Assembly: GCA_945859605.1 (NCBI GenBank)
Contig: OX243812.1
Location: 51,015,196 to 51,079,195, forward strand
Direction: 5' to 3'
From: Lumbricus rubellus
Taxonomy: Eukaryota; Annelida; Clitellata; Crassiclitellata; Lumbricidae
DNA: 64,000 nucleotides
In this document: positions 25,501-40,459 of the stretch, in pieces
Position numbering within the stretch: position 1 is the stretch's first letter
How the letters are laid out: each line of letters begins with the position of its first letter
Notes under the pieces: model-generated
Told to the model about the DNA's origin: nothing
The model's database searches: none
What the model saw: the letters and a program-made list of their open reading frames with translations, nothing else
Made by a program: the position numbers and the translations under genes

Positions 25501-28500
25501 ATTGCAATTCCACCTGACGATTTCTCATAATTCAAACCTCAATTGAAGGATCGAATAACCATCACTGCAGTTATACTTGGACAATGTGCCACCTCACCGT
25601 TTAAGACTACCTGCGCCCTCCTAGATGACTAGATAACTTACCTTGTTACTTGTGTTCCATGTTTAACGACACTGCCATATCGAAGATGATTAGTGTCGCC
25701 ACGCCATTTAGGTTCCCGTGGACGGACCGTGCTAGCACGAGATTTGAATCTCTGAAATAGCCACCTTCGGGAATCGAACCGCGGAACGCACGCTCTCTTT
25801 CACAAAGTAGCGTGCAGACGCGCGGCCATCGACCTTACCTGTGTAGCCAAGCGAGCCAGTGATAGCTTACCTGAAGCACGGATGAGAAAGCAGTCCTGGC
25901 TTCTGCATCCGTTGAGTCGTTGTTGACCCACGGTGTCCTGAGATTATCCGGAGGCATTTGATTGAGTGTGATGTATGCGTAGTCTCCGTTCGTCATTCCC
26001 ATTTCATGCGCCTTCAGGATGAACTGACGCTCGAAATCAGGTGGTCCGCACAGGACTACAACTGAAGCGACATTCGCCGTATATACATGTCTAGTTAGCC
26101 TACTGTTTGAAAAGATCATCAAAATAGCCCGCCCTTTTCACAAGGACTTTGGGCTGGCGACACCCGAAACCGCAGTGGCGGATATTTGGAGCATTGTATG
26201 TCTATTATTATACCGGAGCGCTTTCCGAAACACTTTCAAAGGAGTGCGGACTTTATATCCGCCGACAATGACCGGATCAAAATACAGTTTTTCGCACAGA
26301 CCTCACCACGACTTTGTACTGCCACAAAGGATGTGAAAAATGTCATTCCCAGGATCTGTTCTTGCCTGTCAAAAATAATTAAACCTAGTTGGCATTTAGC
26401 AACAATAATAATCAACAGACCAAGTAAGAATCAGCATAAACCGTAAATGCTCTTCCTTCAGACTCTCCTATTTGATTGTCTACTTGTTATAATATTTTGT
26501 TTGCTATGTAACGTGTTGCGGATTGTCATACCGATTGATAAAAAAAGAAGCAGTTTTTGAGAAGAGAGAAGGAAGAAGAGAGACTGCCAGACAGAAGTAG
26601 TTCAGAAACATCTAATCTGCGTTAAAACCATTGCAGCTCAGTTTGGAAAATGGTTGATGGCTAAAGTTTCCAAGGGTCTTCCTTATGCTGCGACTAGTGT
26701 AGCCTACACTGCGACAACAGTGCTATTATCCAAACCGTTCGACTGCAGTAGACTACATATCTTGCACTGAAATGTTTTCTCTCTAATGTTCCGTTCGGCT
26801 TCCTAAATAATTAAATCCTGTGTCTCCGAGTTACTGTGTATGGAGCTAATTCAAAGAATCACTCCCATTACATCGTCTCGTTTCCAGTAATATAGCCTAA
26901 TCTTCCAAGCTTCGGCTAGATATCTCTCCTCCTTCTTCTCTCCACTGCTGTATGAGTTCACACCTTGTCAACTTACCCTCGTCGCTCAAATCTCTGTAGC
27001 CCCGAGTGCAAATATAATTGACGCTGATCAGCGCATATGAATCGTCTTTTTTGCACGGACTTTTGGTCGTCTTTACCGGCGTATATGCACTCTGCACGTA
27101 TATTAAATAATTGTCAGCATTAGTAATGTGCTTGTTTGACCCTTCCTCCTATTTAGATATTTCTAAGACGCATTGACCGGAAGTGTACACGGAGCACCCA
27201 GGCAGCTGAGTTGAGCAGGCAACATCAGCAACTCAAAGCAGGCTGACATACCTACACATTTACGCAGAGAATTCGTAATCGTAATCTGTAATTTATAAGA
27301 CGAAACTCGAAAGCCAAGCGCTGGGCGGCATCTTATTCAGGAGCGCTGTGTCTGGTCAGAGAAGATAACCAATGAGAACAGTCGTAGTCCGGTTACCAAA
27401 GGATTGAATTGACGCCAGGAAGGGCCGGAATTAGGGAGGGGTGTAGGCCTACCCCATGTGTAAAATTACTATCAAGGTTAAACTGGTTTCCAAATCGCTG
27501 AACGGTTCAAATTGGTGGCTCAATCTTTGTTCGCCTCATTTTTGCGACACTGCAAGCCAAAACTTTCTTTCATTACCAAATAGCCAAACGCTGGGCACTC
27601 GTTTATTCACGAGCGCATCGTCTAATCAGAGACTGCGTCAAGAGATGCTAAGTGGAGGTTAGTGGACTAGAGGTGGAAGAACCCAGGGGAACAACATGTG
27701 TGGCTTCCATATGGAGGGGGACACATTTGGAAGGCCTATAATTAATAGGCCTGCTGTTGTGGCAAAATTATTTCTGTCATCGTCATAGGCCTATATCTTT
27801 ATAAAGTGGCATCCAGTGTAGCATAGCATTTAACCCTTTAATGCCGAGATGGTAGTGAATAGTATGGGAAATCCTATACCTCCGGCATTAAAGGGTTAAA
27901 CGAGTTAACTTACTTCTGGCTTTCGTCCTTATGCCTGCCAGCCATTGACCCATTGATCTGTCGAGGGCAACGGAGTTGTTAGCATCGATGTTATCAGTGT
28001 TGTAGAATGCTCTAATTTGAACGCTGCAGTCCACAAGAACTGTCTTCAACGAGGTGATTACATTCTGACATTCATTCGTGGACATGTAGACGAGACCTGC
28101 TGTGGTCCACTGAAGAAACAATCGCAAGTCCATTTAATACGTTTGTGTCAACAAAAACGATCTAGTAAAAGCTTACGTTTGCATGCAAGTTCAATGCGCT
28201 GGTACTTAGAGTCCGATTATAATAATAAGAATTAATTGTTTAATTAAAGTGTGAGTTACACAAGGTGAGAATTGCCGGTGAGTTGGGGGAGTTTCAACCC
28301 CCCAGTCTTTCTCAGAGCCCCACAGTAAAGTACGATTTTCGCACCCCAATTCCAAGTGGATAATGGTCCAACACCCAACCCCAGTTTATTTTTCCACAAT
28401 TCTCACACTGGCTCAGTTACATGTAGGTTGGTAAATGTCCCACACTGGATCATAATGACTCCAATTAAAAAAACATTCTACAAGTTTAGTGAACACGAAC

Positions 28501-30717
28501 ATAGATCTTCCTTTTAACGCCCGATCTCAGCGACACACAAACGTTTCACTAGAAAGACCATTTTACCTCGTGGTAATTAAAGAGTCTGACGAGAGCAGTT
28601 GCCAGACGATCGTTGTTGCTCATCGCTCGCAATAGGGTTCCGTAGATCGATGGATTTCCAAGACTTCCATCCGGAGCGTAGTAAGACAACCACGACATGT
28701 TCCAGTAGCAGACCAGTTTTCCTCCGTCAATGGCCGCTAGATTGGTTCAGAGGAAATCAGGCAGAGTGACTACACAAAATATATCTGCTGCTTTTTAATA
28801 CTGACGAAATTTAAATTTGCATGTTTTATATAAAACAAAACCATCAGCACAAAAAATGACCAGCTCCCATGTCAGCCCAGACTCGGACATAGTCTACACT
28901 GATGTAACACAAGACTTTACTCTTAGCACTGATCTCTGTAGCCGTGACTGGGTCGGGATCGCTTATGAGCAGCTGGTCTTGAAAGGCACTATATAAATCC
29001 CGAAAAATGAATGCATGAATGAATCAGAAACAAAGTTTCATACAAAAGTGAATTTGCTCGACCAATTCCTCTAAATTCTCGATCAATTATGTTTTAAAGA
29101 AATTTTTAGAACTGCACAACCCCTTCTTTCCTTTCCCATCCTCCATGGTAAATCACTTCCAATCGTAGGACAATGGCCTTTTTGGTAGTTTTAACTGTAA
29201 AGAAGTGCTTCTACAATTGCACAAATTCATTTAGAACTGCGCATTTTGTTACAACTGCACGTTAAATAAAGCTCTGCAACGATGCAAACCAAGATGAATG
29301 GAATAGAATTATAACCAAGACCTTCGCAGTAGGCCTATTCCAAATATAAAGTTATTTAAATTAATATCAGTCGCGCTAATGGATAATTGATCACAACGAA
29401 AAGCAGCGTTCTAACTTCCATTCATTCTGGGTTTTTTTAAATTCATTCATTCATTTCGGAAATTTATATAGCGCCCTTCAAAAAGCCTACTCAGAGGCGC
29501 TCCCAGCCCAGCCACGGCTAAAAAGATATTAGTTAAGGCGTGTTGCTTTGTTATACTAGTATGCTAATAATTTTGGTGAATGTTAAGAGACTTAATAAAT
29601 TAATAATAGCACTCAATGCTAACCATCTATAGCAGCAGGCAATGTATGTAACTTGTACATAGGTGACCCTAACCAGCAGGTTTTGAGTTCCACTTTGTGT
29701 CCAATGAAGGGCAGAAATACTCTCCTGGTACACCTGACTATCATTGATTTAGATTTACATTATCGGTACGAATTCAATTAATACCAACAATGACAAAAGC
29801 AATGAAACGTAGGACAGTACAATAAAAATTAATGCAAAGCCATTGCTGGAATTATGACGGATTATATGACACCGTAGGACCTATCTTCTAATAGGTCACA
29901 TACGTGCGCAAAAATATATTGAGTATGTACATTATACACTTACAGAATACATACAGATTGAACTGACGTGATATAATATCTGTATGAAAAGATTATTATC
30001 AGCAGTCGTTTTGTTGTTCGCAGAAAATGCAATAGCAGACATAAAGATTAATTGTGATTTAACCAAAAATATTGATCGTAAATCTCCGTTTTTCGGAGGC
30101 ATAGAGCACGACTTATGAATTTGTAAGGTTATTGTTGAAGCGCTATATAAATGGATATCATACATACATACATGCATACATACATACATGCATGCATACA
30201 TACATACATACATACATACACACATACATACACACACACATACATACATACATACATACATACATACATACATACATACATACATGCATCCATGCATACA
30301 TACATACATACATACATACATACATACATACAAACATACATACATCCATACATACATACATACATACATACATACATACATACATACATACATACAAACA
30401 TACATACATCCATACATACATACATACATACATACATACATACATACATACATACATACATACATACATACATACATACATACATACATACATACATACA
30501 TGCATGCATGCATGCATGCATACATACATACATACATACATACATACATACATACATTCATACGTGCTGTGATTATGAGGTCTGATACAATAGCATGCAT
30601 ATTATGACTATATTTATGAGTCAGAAATTATTGCGAATAGTATAGGAACAGTTTTTAATTCCATTGGCCTATAATGCTGTCATGGAATGGGCGAACTTTC
30701 AGAGAAAATGCAGGTGA

Positions 30718-30774
<57 letters not shown>

Positions 30775-33700
30775 GGTGCCAATGAAATACACAGCAAAAT
30801 TTTTTTTTTAATTTTCTGTGTTCTCACCCTCTGCAAATATTCCTTTGTATATGAGGGTTAATCAGAGAAAAAATGGGGGAAAAAAAAAATTTAGAGGCTG
30901 CACACTGCTCCTGAAGTTTTATATAGTTGTATGTGCCTGTCTGTATTGCTATCTGCATTACGCTAGTTAATTTCTGACATATTTGTCTGTCTCGATATTA
31001 AAATTTGTTTAACTCTGTATATTGCCATCATTTCTGGTTATATCCTAGCTTTATATCAATATATCTATATCATATCTATGTTTTATATTGAGTCACTATG
31101 CCCATAACATCACTAGCAAATAAGCAATGTCCTTGGCAAAATGGGTAAAATTAAAATGAAGACGTGGGAGTCTGGGACACGTTGACTTGAAGCTTGCAAT
31201 GGTTGAAGAACGACGTTGTAAGAAGAAAAAACAGGTAACAAACAGAAGGAAAAGAGAACAATAGAGTTGTAACGATATCCTTGGTCCCACCCATACGTTC
31301 TTACTTTGATATATATATTGTTGATTAGTAATTACATGTGTTAAGTTAGGGAGAGGCCTTAGTTAATGATTAGCTAATAATTCGAGCGAGAATTATTACA
31401 TTGTTCAGTTTAATTAATCAACCAGTGCTATAACCAGTGCTTAGGGGCAAAATATATTAAATTAGTGGAAAGCATTGCGGAATATTACAACGATCGGCGA
31501 TGGCGTTGGTTACATATGGAGAGCTGGGATCAGGGTCGTCTGCTGCGCATGCGCACGAGAGGGTGTTGGGGATCTGAGGAGAGACGAGGTGAAATGGCCG
31601 TCTAATGAGGATTGTTGGTGGTTGATTGGCGATGAGTATTCGCTAGATGTTGTTAGACGATTTCGTGACATTTGTTTGATCGGATATTAAAGCAACGGAG
31701 CCGGTAGTTTAGTGTCCTAAAGTATGGACAAGAAATCTGGAAGTTCGTAAAACGTGAGAGATTGTAATAGCGGATTACTAACAAGTAATTGACGTTGAAA
31801 TTCTACCTTCATTGGATTTCGTAGAATTCCGGCATTGCTTCTCGCAACATTGAGAAGTGACAGTGAAACTATAAAAGTTATATCGAACGGTAATTGAACG
31901 GTAAATACGAAAAGGAACAAATAGTCTTCAATTCGTAGACAGCTACATCGAAGAATAATTACCTACGAGCAGAAAAGCACGGTGAAGCGCATCGACGATG
32001 AAACTGAAAAGAGTCATCTACAACCATTGGTAACGACGCTTGGAGAAAAGACGAGAAGAATTGGCCGTTTCGATCTACAGCTTCAGCCAAGAACATACAA
32101 CGCGGGAGGGTAATTATAGTAGTAATATCCCTCAAAATTATTTTATTCAGCACTGGTTTAAGTAAATAAGTTGACCTGTATTTAAATTGACATTTCCACG
32201 ACCCTAGACATAGAATTCATTAACTATATATGTTGATATATTAATATTCATGATTCAAATATTATTTTTATATAAAACATTGTCTTGTTGATTGGCTGAC
32301 ATTTAGAGCATTGACCCCACATTGCGACAAATAACCAGATAGTATGCAAATTGGTAACCTGATTTCAGATTCGAAATCTGGGAATAGTTTCCACTAACTA
32401 GCGAGCCATAGGGTGGTATCTACTCCCGTTACAAAACTGGGGGCATCGTCCGAAGGATCTAGAACAATTTTAGGGTGTTAATCTAAAAGATTTAAGAGTT
32501 ATTATATTGTGAAGTTTAATTACGACAGCAATTAATTCACTTACGTGCATCGGCGTTCAGCGTGCTGTTTGAATACTAATTAGGCGTGACGTCGTTTTGA
32601 TTTGAGTACACTGACTGTTATTGGTTGATAAAGAGGTCAGGTCTAAGGTAAAAGTCATTTACCGCCGAAACTTAAATAGTGTCTTAGAAATTGTTATAGC
32701 GCCAATCAGGCTATAAAATAATTGGACTTTTGAGAATGGCCGCAGAATATTCGAAGTGGGTTAAGGTTGGATCAGATCTTGGTTATGAAGGGCAAGAACT
32801 TAGAGAGTTTGTCAGTGAGAGGCAAGCAGAAAATAAGGCCTTGAAACAAGCAGAATTACTAGCTGATTACGAGAAAGAAAAGTTAATTTCCGAACGCGAA
32901 CGAGAACGAAGACAGGAAGAAATAGCTGAAAGGATACGTAATGAACAACGAGAAGACAAAAGGATTTCTGAAGAACGAGAGGAGAAGAGGATTTCTGAAG
33001 AACGAGAACGAGAAGCCAATCTGAAACGGATTGAACTAGACAATCAGAAAGTGATTAAACTCAAAGAACTTGAAATAAGAATGGAACAAGATAGGCGACA
33101 AGGCGATAGGAACGATCGGATTGGAAATGGTTATAATACGGAGATCAATGGACAGAGTAATAATGCTAAAAATGTGAAGATGCCTGTATTTAGGGAAGAC
33201 AGAGATTGTCTCGATGCCTATCTATTACGGTTTGAGAGAACTTGCATGGCATATGAGGTTCCAGAGAGAATGTGGGCATTAACCCTAGTAAAATCCTTAG
33301 ACGGAAAAGCATTGCAAGTTTTTGAGAGGCTTGAAGTAGAACAAGCACAAGACTACAAGAAATTGAAGGAAGAGCTGTTGAAACGATTCCAGCTGACAGA
33401 AAATGGTTACAGAAAGAAGTTTCGATCGTCTAAGCGCGACACGGATGAAACCGTGATTCAGTATGTTGAAAGGTTGAGAAGGTATCTGAGGCAATGGTTG
33501 GCAATGGCGGGATTCAAAAATGACTACAAAGGACTGGAAACACTGGTGTTGCGTGACCAGTTTTTAGTGACTTGTGATGACGAAATGAGGTGTTTTCTCA
33601 AAGAGAAGGGGAAGTTAGAATTAGAAACACTGCTGGAACAAGCACAGAATTATGTTGAAGCTAGAGAAATCAGCGAGAAGTGGTCACCCAGTCACAAGAA

Positions 33701-36700
33701 AAGAGACACTGAACCTGAAGGTCGATCTAGAGAGTTTGCAAGAAATAGGTTTAATGGTGAAAGTCGAAGTAGTAGTCTTGGACGGAACAAGGTCAAGGAA
33801 CAGGACAGTTACAAGGATAAGGGTCGGTTCAATAATGAATGGGATTTTAGGAACAGTAAACGGAGTGAAGCTGGTGGTGATAATCGAAGAGGAGGTTGCT
33901 ATAAATGTGGATCTACTCTTCACTATGCAGCCAGATGCGATAAAATTGGACAAGGCGCAAGGTCACATACTGTCGCCACCATGCAATGTGTGGAAGATAG
34001 AGAAGAAGTAGATGTGGGACATGAGGTAACCATATCTTACTGTGTAGCCGAAGGAGAAGAAGCTATGAGTGCCTATACGAGCATGGTGTTGGTGAATGGA
34101 CAGAAGGTGAAAGCACTACATGATTCTGGTGCTACATGTGTTGCCATTAAAAAAGGTTTAGAGAAACCTTACCAATATACCGGACGCAAAATGGTTTGCA
34201 GATTTGCAAATGGAACCACGGAAAAATACCCAACCGCTCTAATTGACATTAAGAGTGAAGAATTTGAAGGGAAAGCAGAGGCTTTAGTGATAGAGAACTT
34301 GGTCAAAGAACTGATAATAAATCCAGGTTTATATGAGAAGAAACCAATAAGGATTGAGTATATAAATAAAGCCAGGGTCAAGGACGTTGGAGTAAGCACC
34401 TACGACAGCGTTGTCACAAGCGGTGGGGCTAGCAGAGAGTTGATCACTGGTGACGGTAGGAAGACAGTGCATAAAAGAGTGACGTTCGAAGAAGATACGA
34501 CACAAAATAGTGGATATCATATACTTGATGAAAAGGAAGAAGGTAATCTGAACACCGCATTAAGGGCCAATGTAGTAGAGCAGTCGAAGGCGGAGATACC
34601 TGCGGAAGAAATATTAGCCGCGTACAATACACGTGCACATGACGAAGATCGTAAAGAGCGAAAAGAAAAACAGTTAAAGGGACCAATACTACCGGACTTA
34701 AAGATGAAACCTGAAGAAATTATTGCATTGCAATTGAAAGATGAAACGCTAAGTAAGTATTGGGAGTTTGTGAACAGACCAAAAAACAATCTGAAAGATA
34801 AATACAGAGGCAACCCATTGTATGTTACAAAAAAAGGAATGCTATACCGCGAGTATAAGGAGGTAATGAGGGATGAGGTGAGGTTGCAGTTAATGGTTCC
34901 TAAAGAACTCAGAGAAAAGGTGATGAAGGTGGCGCATGAATCATTACTATCGGCACATCAAGGAATACGGCGAACACAAGAGAAGGTATTCACAGAATTT
35001 TTTTGGCCATCTATATCAGGTGATATTAAGAGGTTTGTGATGAGTTGTGATGTGTGTCAACGAGCAATCAATAAGCAAGGTGTATCGAAGGCACCATTGG
35101 GACACTTACCATTGATTGAAGAACCTTTCAGAATGATTTGCGTGGATTTGGTTGGACCAATTGAGCCCAGATCGAGTAGGGGGAGCCGATATATTCTCAC
35201 AATTGTGGACATGGCGACGAGATTTCCCGAAGCTATTCCTCTCAGAGGAATTAGCACGGAAGAAGTGGCAGATAAATTGTTTGAGTTCTACTGTCGGATG
35301 GGATTTCCGCAAAGAATTCACACTGATCGGGGAAGTCAGTTCACATCTGAACTTATGGTGGAGGTGAATAGATTCTTGCTCATCAGACACACGTTCACTA
35401 GTCCATATCATGCCATGGGCAATGGAGTGGTCGAGCGAATGAATGGTACTATAAAAACAACCTTGAAGAAATTGATAGTGGAACAACCCAAAGAATGGGA
35501 TCGCTATCTCACCCCTTTGCTATTCGCATTGAGAGATAGTGTACAAGAGGGTCATGGGTTTAGTCCATTCGAATTAGTGTATGGAAGGAGCACCAGAGGG
35601 CCGATGAGAATATTGAAGGAGTTATGGACAAGAGAGGAGATGGAAGAAGAAACACGTGATGCATATAGTTATATGCTAGAACTACAAGAGAGAATCGCAG
35701 AGACGTGTAAAATTGCCCAGCAACAAATTGAGAAAACTCAGATTAAGAATGAGAAATACTACAATAAGAAGGCCCGATATCGGAAACTGGAGATTGGGGA
35801 TCGAGTGTTAATACTACTACCACTCAAAACCAACAAACTGATGCTGAAATGGCTAGGACCATACATCGTGAAAGATAAAGTCGGCGAATTTGACTACCGA
35901 GTGGAAGTTGCTAATGGTAAAGTAAAGACATACCATATAAATATGATGAAGAGATACAACGAGAGAGAAGGTGGTCAAGTGGAAGATGAAGAAAGGGAAG
36001 AGTTGCTGGCAGCAGTGGTAACTGTGGTCAATGATGGTACTACAGACAAGGAAGAAAAGATGTTGGAATTATACAATGGAAAACAAAAAGGGACCTACAG
36101 AGATGTACAGATCAATCCAAATCTCACTTTAGAAAACAAACGAGAGTTGACAAAGTTGTTGGAAGAATATACTGATATATTCTCGGATGTACCTGGAAGA
36201 ACCGAGTTAGCAGAACATGAGATAAAATTGACATGCAATACCCCTGTTCGATCAAAGGCATATCCGACACCCTATGGACTGCAAAAGGAAATTGATAGGG
36301 AAATAGAGGCGATGCTAGAGAGTGGTGTGATAGAAAGATCGAAGTGCAGCATATGCAGCACCACTTGTAGTTGTGAAGAAGTCGGATGGATCAAATCGCT
36401 TATGCTGTAATTATAAACAACTCAACAAATTGACGATTTTTGATCCAGAACCTATGATGGCAAATGAAGATGTCTTCAATAAATTAAGTGGCAGTCAGAT
36501 TTTTAGTAAGTTTGATTTTTGCAAGGGTTATTGGCAGATTCCCATGACCGAAAGTTCAAAGGATATGACAACCTTTGTGTGTGCGAATGGATTGTTTCGC
36601 TTCAATGTCATGCCGTTCGGATTGGTGAATAGCGCATCTAGCTATAATAGAATGATGAGGAAGTTACTGGATGGGTTGAAACATTTAGAGAGCTATGTAG

Positions 36701-39700
36701 ATGATGTGTTGGCCCATACAAGAACTTGGGAAGAACATCTTACTGCATTGAGAGAGTTTTTTGAAAGGGTTAGGATGGCAAGATTGACGTTGAAACCTAA
36801 GAAGTGCCAAATCGGATATGACACTATTGACTTTTTGGGACATACAGTGAGTGGAGATATGATTAGACCAAAGGAAGAATCAGTTGACAAGATAAGAGAA
36901 ATGCCGAGACCGAGAAACAAGAAACAGACAAGGAGCTTTCTCGGAGCAGTCAATTATTACAGGAAATTTATTCCTAACTGTGCTGAGTTAATGAGGCCAT
37001 TGACCGAGTTAACAAGAAAGAACGCAAAGATCACAATAGAATGGAATGAGGAATTAGAAAGGTCATTCCAGAATTTAAAGAACGCTCTGTCGGAAGCACC
37101 GATATTGAAGCTACCCGAGATTGGCATGGAATTCATTTTGAGAACGGATGCATCTAATACGGCGATGGGATGTGTGCTGATGCAGAATCATGAGGGAACT
37201 ATGCATCCAGTGGCTTATGCAAGTAAGAAGTTTAGTGAGAGCGAAAGGAACTATTCGGTGGAGGAAAGAGAGTGCCTAGCGATGGTTTGGGGATTCAAAA
37301 GTTCAACCGTTACTTGTGTGGACAGGAATTTGTTGTAGAGACTGACCACTTAGGACTGCAATATTTAAAGACTGGTAGCATAAGAAATGCTAGAGTAATG
37401 CGCTGGTACCTAGTGCTTCAGAATTACAGCTTTAGAGTTAGATACCTCAAAGGTAGTGACAATGTAGTGGCTGATTATTTAAGCCGAGGATTAGAGTAAG
37501 TAGAATAAGAAATATTAATAAGTGAATCAGTGTAAATGTAATGTAATTTAAAAGAATAGATAAGGTAAAGGTGATACAATTTGAAATATCATAATAGATG
37601 TTAAATGTTGATGTGGATTAGAATGTTGCATAATTGCGTAGCTATAGATAGTGTAAATATTAGTATAGATGGCTAAGTAATGGTAATATTATAAGAAGTA
37701 TGGGTAGTTATGATAAGGATATTGATAGAAAAATTTATAGCAAATTTTAGTTTGTGGGGGATTGTTGTAACGATATCCTTGGTCCCACCCATACGTTCTT
37801 ACTTTGATATATATATTGTTGATTAGTAATTACATGTGTTAAGTTAGGGAGAGGCCTTAGTTAATGATTAGCTAATAATTCGAGCGAGAATTATTACATT
37901 GTTCAGTTTAATTAATCAACCAGTGCTATAACCAGTGCTTAGGGGCAAAATATATTAAATTAGTGGAAAGCATTGCGGAATATTACAACGATCGGCGATG
38001 GCGTTGGTTACATATGGAGAGCTGGGATCAGGGTCGTCTGCTGCGCATGCGCACGAGAGGGTGTTGGGGATCTGAGGAGAGACGAGGTGAAATGGCCGTC
38101 TAATGAGGATTGTTGGGGGTTGATTGGCGATGAGTATTCGCTAGATGTTGTTAGACGATTTCGTGACATTTGTTTGATCGGATATTAAAGCAACGGAGCC
38201 GGTAGTTTAGTGTCCTAAAGTATGGACAAGAAATCTGGAAGTTCGTAAAACGTGAGAGATTGTAATAGCGGATTACTAACAAGTAATTGACGTTGAAATT
38301 CTACCTTCATTGGATTTCGTAGAATTCCGGCATTGCTTCTCGCAACATTGAGAAGTGACAGTGAAACTATAAAAGTTATATCGAACGGTAATTGAACGGT
38401 AAATACGAAAAGGAACAAATAGTCTTCAATTCGTAGACAGCTACATCGAAGAATAATTACCTACGAGCAGAAAAGCACGGTGAAGCGCATCGACGATGAA
38501 ACTGAAAAGAGTCATCTACAACCATTGGTAACGACGCTTGGAGAAAAGACGAGAAGAATTGGCCGTTTCGATCTACAGCTTCAGCCAAGAACATACAACG
38601 CGGGAGGGTAATTATAGTAGTAATATCCCTCAAAATTATTTTATTCAGCACTGGTTTAAGTAAATAAGTTGACCTGTATTTAAATTGACATTTCCACGAC
38701 CCTAGACATAGAATTCATTAACTATATATGTTGATATATTAATATTCATGATTCAAATATTATTTTTATATAAAACATTGTCTTGTTGATTGGCTGACAT
38801 TTAGAGCATTGACCCACATTGCGACAAATAACCAGATAGTATGCAAATTGGTAACCTGATTTCAGATTCGAAATCTGGGAATAGTTTCCACTAACTAGCG
38901 AGCCATAGGGTGGTATCTACTCCCGTTACAAGAGTAAGGTATCAATAGATGACAGCTCTATTGAAATTGCAGATAGCAATACAGACAGACGACAGCGATG
39001 GAGGCAATACAACTGAAGGGGAAGACAGTGATGTGAAAATTCCTGTGGTAAAGGAAAGGAAGACAGCAAAGCCACTATGCATATAATTGATCCTGATGTA
39101 GTATCAGCACTGCATAGAACACGGGTAATTGACAGAAAATTTAATGCAACATATATCCTGGCAGCTGCAGTCTCATCTCTAGGTCACAGTCCATCGGAAT
39201 TAATTTTTTGCAGGAATCCATACGACTGCCATGGCAAGAAGGCCGCATCGTGCATCTACTACTTTTAAAAGAGGAAGCATTTTCCTTTGATGGTATTTCT
39301 GGTCCTCTGATGACACACTGGGATGGTAAGATATTGCCTGCTCTCACAGGTAAAGAAACCGTTGATCGGCCGGGCAGTCATAGTGCAGCCATGGAGAGGG
39401 TAAGATGAAGCCTCTCGGGGTTCCAAAGTTATGCAGTTGTTCTGGCGAGGCACAGGCTGCAGCAGTCTTTCAAATTATTGACAAATGGAAATTCAGTTTC
39501 GTTTAGCTGCCTGGGCTTAGCAGTTTAATATGATTGTGATTGGACATTTTAGACTATAATCTTATAGCATGGCACACATGCACAACATCCACATCTGCAC
39601 GACGAAACGACTTACAAATATTGTAAGATCTTGTAGTCTAACACAGTGCAAGCAATCCCGTTGCAGATCTAGCCATAAAAACTTTCAGGCGCCATTTGCG

Positions 39701-40413
39701 GTACTTGAGTGAATCACTTCTTGGTCTTGCCTTTTTTTATTCTGAACTTTCTGTTATGGACAAAGTTGGCATGGTTGCAGCCCTTTGTAAGTTGGGTGAA
39801 GAAGATTCTCCAGTTCGAATGACAATTGACAAGAACTGAATCTCTGAAAAACAGCTGTCTCGTTTTGTGTCACGTAACACAAAGGCATTTTTACTTCCAT
39901 GGATATCCCACAAGATTTTCTTTTGAAGATCGAAGGGTTTGGAACACCAGTGAAGCATATAATCACAGCAGAGTGCAGGGCATAAGAGCTGAAGGTGGTA
40001 AAAATAGACACAGCTGAACGGGGAATCGCATTGAAACAGATGTTCAAATCTGACATCACGAACCAAGAGGAGCAGAAGCAATTTCTGCTTAAGGTGCTTG
40101 AAAGTCATCACCAGCACTTTCAAGCACCCCCAAAAAAGTTTGCTCAGTCAAAGACTGCAGCCAATAATATTTATTAAACACTAATGCAACATGGAACACT
40201 ACATGTGTATCGTGCACAATGCATAGCATTCTGCTATACATAGCGGCCTATGTAATTCCATATTGCAGATCTTCAAAACTTCACAGGTGTTGTGCAGCCA
40301 GTAAATGTTGCCTAATTGCTTCAAAATTTTATACGTTTTAGTTTTATAGCTAAATGAACGAAACTTAGGGGTGAGACCGAAACAAACTCAAACTTTGATT
40401 CTCATTGGCACCC

Positions 40414-40459
<46 letters not shown>

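Larger units (their letters stand above)
31268..38930 (+). mobile_element. Gypsy-type LTR retrotransposon, Gmr1-like
   Basis: 7.66 kb with two LTRs (1166 and 1165 bp), each starting TGTAACG and ending CGTTACA, and an exact 5-bp target-site duplication AGAGT at 31263-31267 and 38931-38935. The coding order is gag, protease, integrase, reverse transcriptase, RNase H. Integrase before reverse transcriptase is unlike most Ty3/Gypsy elements and matches the Gmr1 group. The LTRs differ by one substitution and one single-base indel, so the insertion is recent. Confidence 0.95.
30774..40413 (+). mobile_element. DNA transposon split by a Gypsy element
   Basis: Left end GGGTGCCAATGA, right end TCATTGGCACCC, flanked by TA within a TA microsatellite on both sides. 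The interior holds a decayed transposase (39085-39870) and the entire LTR element 31268-38930. Without the LTR element it would be about 2 kb. The family was not named from sequence. Confidence 0.75.

Noticed and set aside
26897..27097. Minus-strand frame that could look like an extra ectodomain exon
   Set aside because: Cyclase exons 4 and 5 join directly to give ARIVVLCGPP in frame. Inserting this segment would break the conserved motif.
30132..30607. Long open frames of Tyr-Ile-His-Thr or Met-Tyr-Val-Cys repeats
   Set aside because: They are six-frame products of the CATA microsatellite. The same holds for 41065-41563, for the GGAT frames at 44656-45075 and for the CTGT frames at 1071-1331.
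31475..32153. Small open frames within the 5' LTR and their copies at 37973-38651
   Set aside because: They are repeated in both LTRs, lie in non-coding LTR sequence and have no recognisable domain.
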